The notes beneath the pieces were generated by a model. The model was not told the DNA's origin. It searched no databases and saw only the letters and a program-made list of their open reading frames with translations. DNA of 64,000 nucleotides from Bacteroidales bacterium UBA1410 (GTDB lineage: Bacteria > Bacteroidota > Bacteroidia > Bacteroidales > Dysgonomonadaceae). Below, piece by piece: positions 63,712 to 64,000 of this stretch. Within the stretch, counting starts at the first letter, position 1; every line of letters begins with the position of its first letter. Where the stretch lies: contig DBPW01000038.1 in the NCBI GenBank assembly GCA_002305015.1, positions 1 to 64,000 of the forward strand. The letters are read 5' to 3'. The translations under genes and the position numbers were made by a program.

Positions 63712-64000
63712 ATGAAAACGTTAAAGAAAAAAATAGTGTACGATTGCACCATTACTCTCAAAACAGGGTTACATATAGGAGGCACCAACGCTGCTTTAAA
63801 TATTGGTGGTCCTGACAAATTTGTGGTTAGGAATCCACTGGATAATATCCCTTATATTCCGGGCAGTTCGCTAAAAGGGAAATTGCGTTCGTTGGTAGAA
63901 CTCAAAAACGGATGTTTTTCAGAAAAGAACGGCAGCTATTTGGCAAGTGCCGATCCCAACTCTCTTTCCGGTGCGTTATTCGGAGTCTCTTCCGACAGCG
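63712..64000 (+). CDS. csm3: Type III-A CRISPR backbone subunit Csm3 (5' part)
   Basis: The gene runs off the window; 96 codons are visible. It begins MKTLKKKIVYDCTITLKTG and continues HIGGTNAALNIGG. The Asp35 in GGPDKF aligns with the catalytic Asp of Csm3, which cuts target RNA every 6 bases. PGSSLKGKLRSL follows, the RAMP glycine-rich signature. It is therefore a Cas7-group backbone protein. Confidence 0.92.
   Translation, partial: MKTLKKKIVYDCTITLKTGLHIGGTNAALNIGGPDKFVVRNPLDNIPYIPGSSLKGKLRSLVELKNGCFSEKNGSYLASADPNSLSGALFGVSSDS

Noticed and set aside
1..64000. rRNA genes, complete tRNA genes, insertion sequences and prophage
   Set aside because: None recognised on either strand apart from the tRNA-Ile fragment at 59554-59588.

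Overview
This window reads as a chromosomal segment of a Bacteroidota member, most likely order Bacteroidales (a Dysgonomonadaceae/Porphyromonadaceae-like relative; the family is inferred, the phylum is well supported). Reasons: moderately AT-rich DNA; repeated promoters of the Bacteroidetes type (TTG or TTTG, about 19-21 bases, then TAnnTTTG); few Shine-Dalgarno-like sites; and phylum-typical genes such as gldH, DUF4290, DUF4834, DUF4199, DUF4922 and DUF349 proteins, and the purH-mreBCD-mrdA-rodA order.

Layout. 0.1-6.3 kb: secreted type-B carboxylesterase, GTPases era and der, and a large DUF349 protein. 6.4-13.8 kb: purH followed by the rod-shape/elongasome genes mreB, mreC, mreD, mrdA (PBP2) and rodA. 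13.9-23.5 kb: small lipoprotein, cdd, a LysM glucosaminidase, DUF4290, rimM, dxr, rseP, metF, DNA polymerase III delta', ricT (PSP1) and gldH. 23.7-28.3 kb (minus strand): an alpha-glucan operon of debranching enzyme, GT4 glycosyltransferase and GH57 hydrolase. 28.4-34.8 kb: rhomboid protease, a probable bacterial eRF1-like (baeRF) protein, a gene-free repeat-bearing interval, lgt, a flavodiiron protein, nagB and an exported unknown. 34.8-38.4 kb: GH29 fucosidase, then on the minus strand DUF4834, an Lrp-type regulator with a Lys-Glu tail, and DUF1015. 38.6-46.3 kb: DMP19-like protein, a fakA-fakB-plsY fatty-acid incorporation operon, DUF4199 plus GT2, nitroreductase, apbE and an O6-alkylguanine methyltransferase. 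46.4-55.4 kb: porin, a DUF1080-PHP fusion lipoprotein, a macro-like protein, alaX-mtgA, a DUF4922 HIT-like protein, an orphan USP-like domain, a TPR protein and a ZIP transporter. 55.6-59.1 kb: nadD, GlsB/YeaQ, nspC and an unknown lipoprotein.

The last 5 kb differs in character. After a 750-base gene-free stretch with a 9-bp pyrimidine-rich tandem repeat, an internal fragment of a tRNA-Ile(GAT) gene and a 30-codon ORF, a type III-A CRISPR-Cas operon begins: cas6, cas10/csm1 (HD and GGDD both intact), csm2, and csm3 cut by the window end. No CRISPR array, adaptation genes or ancillary CARF effector are visible, so they must lie outside the window if they exist. The broken tRNA next to cas6 suggests that the locus lies at an old integration or rearrangement junction.

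Most of the window is core housekeeping. The least explained items are the tRNA remnant beside the CRISPR locus, the structured interval at 30.6-30.9 kb, the baeRF-like protein, the orphan antiporter-like domain and the DUF1080-PHP fusion. All family assignments come from reading the sequence; no database search was run.
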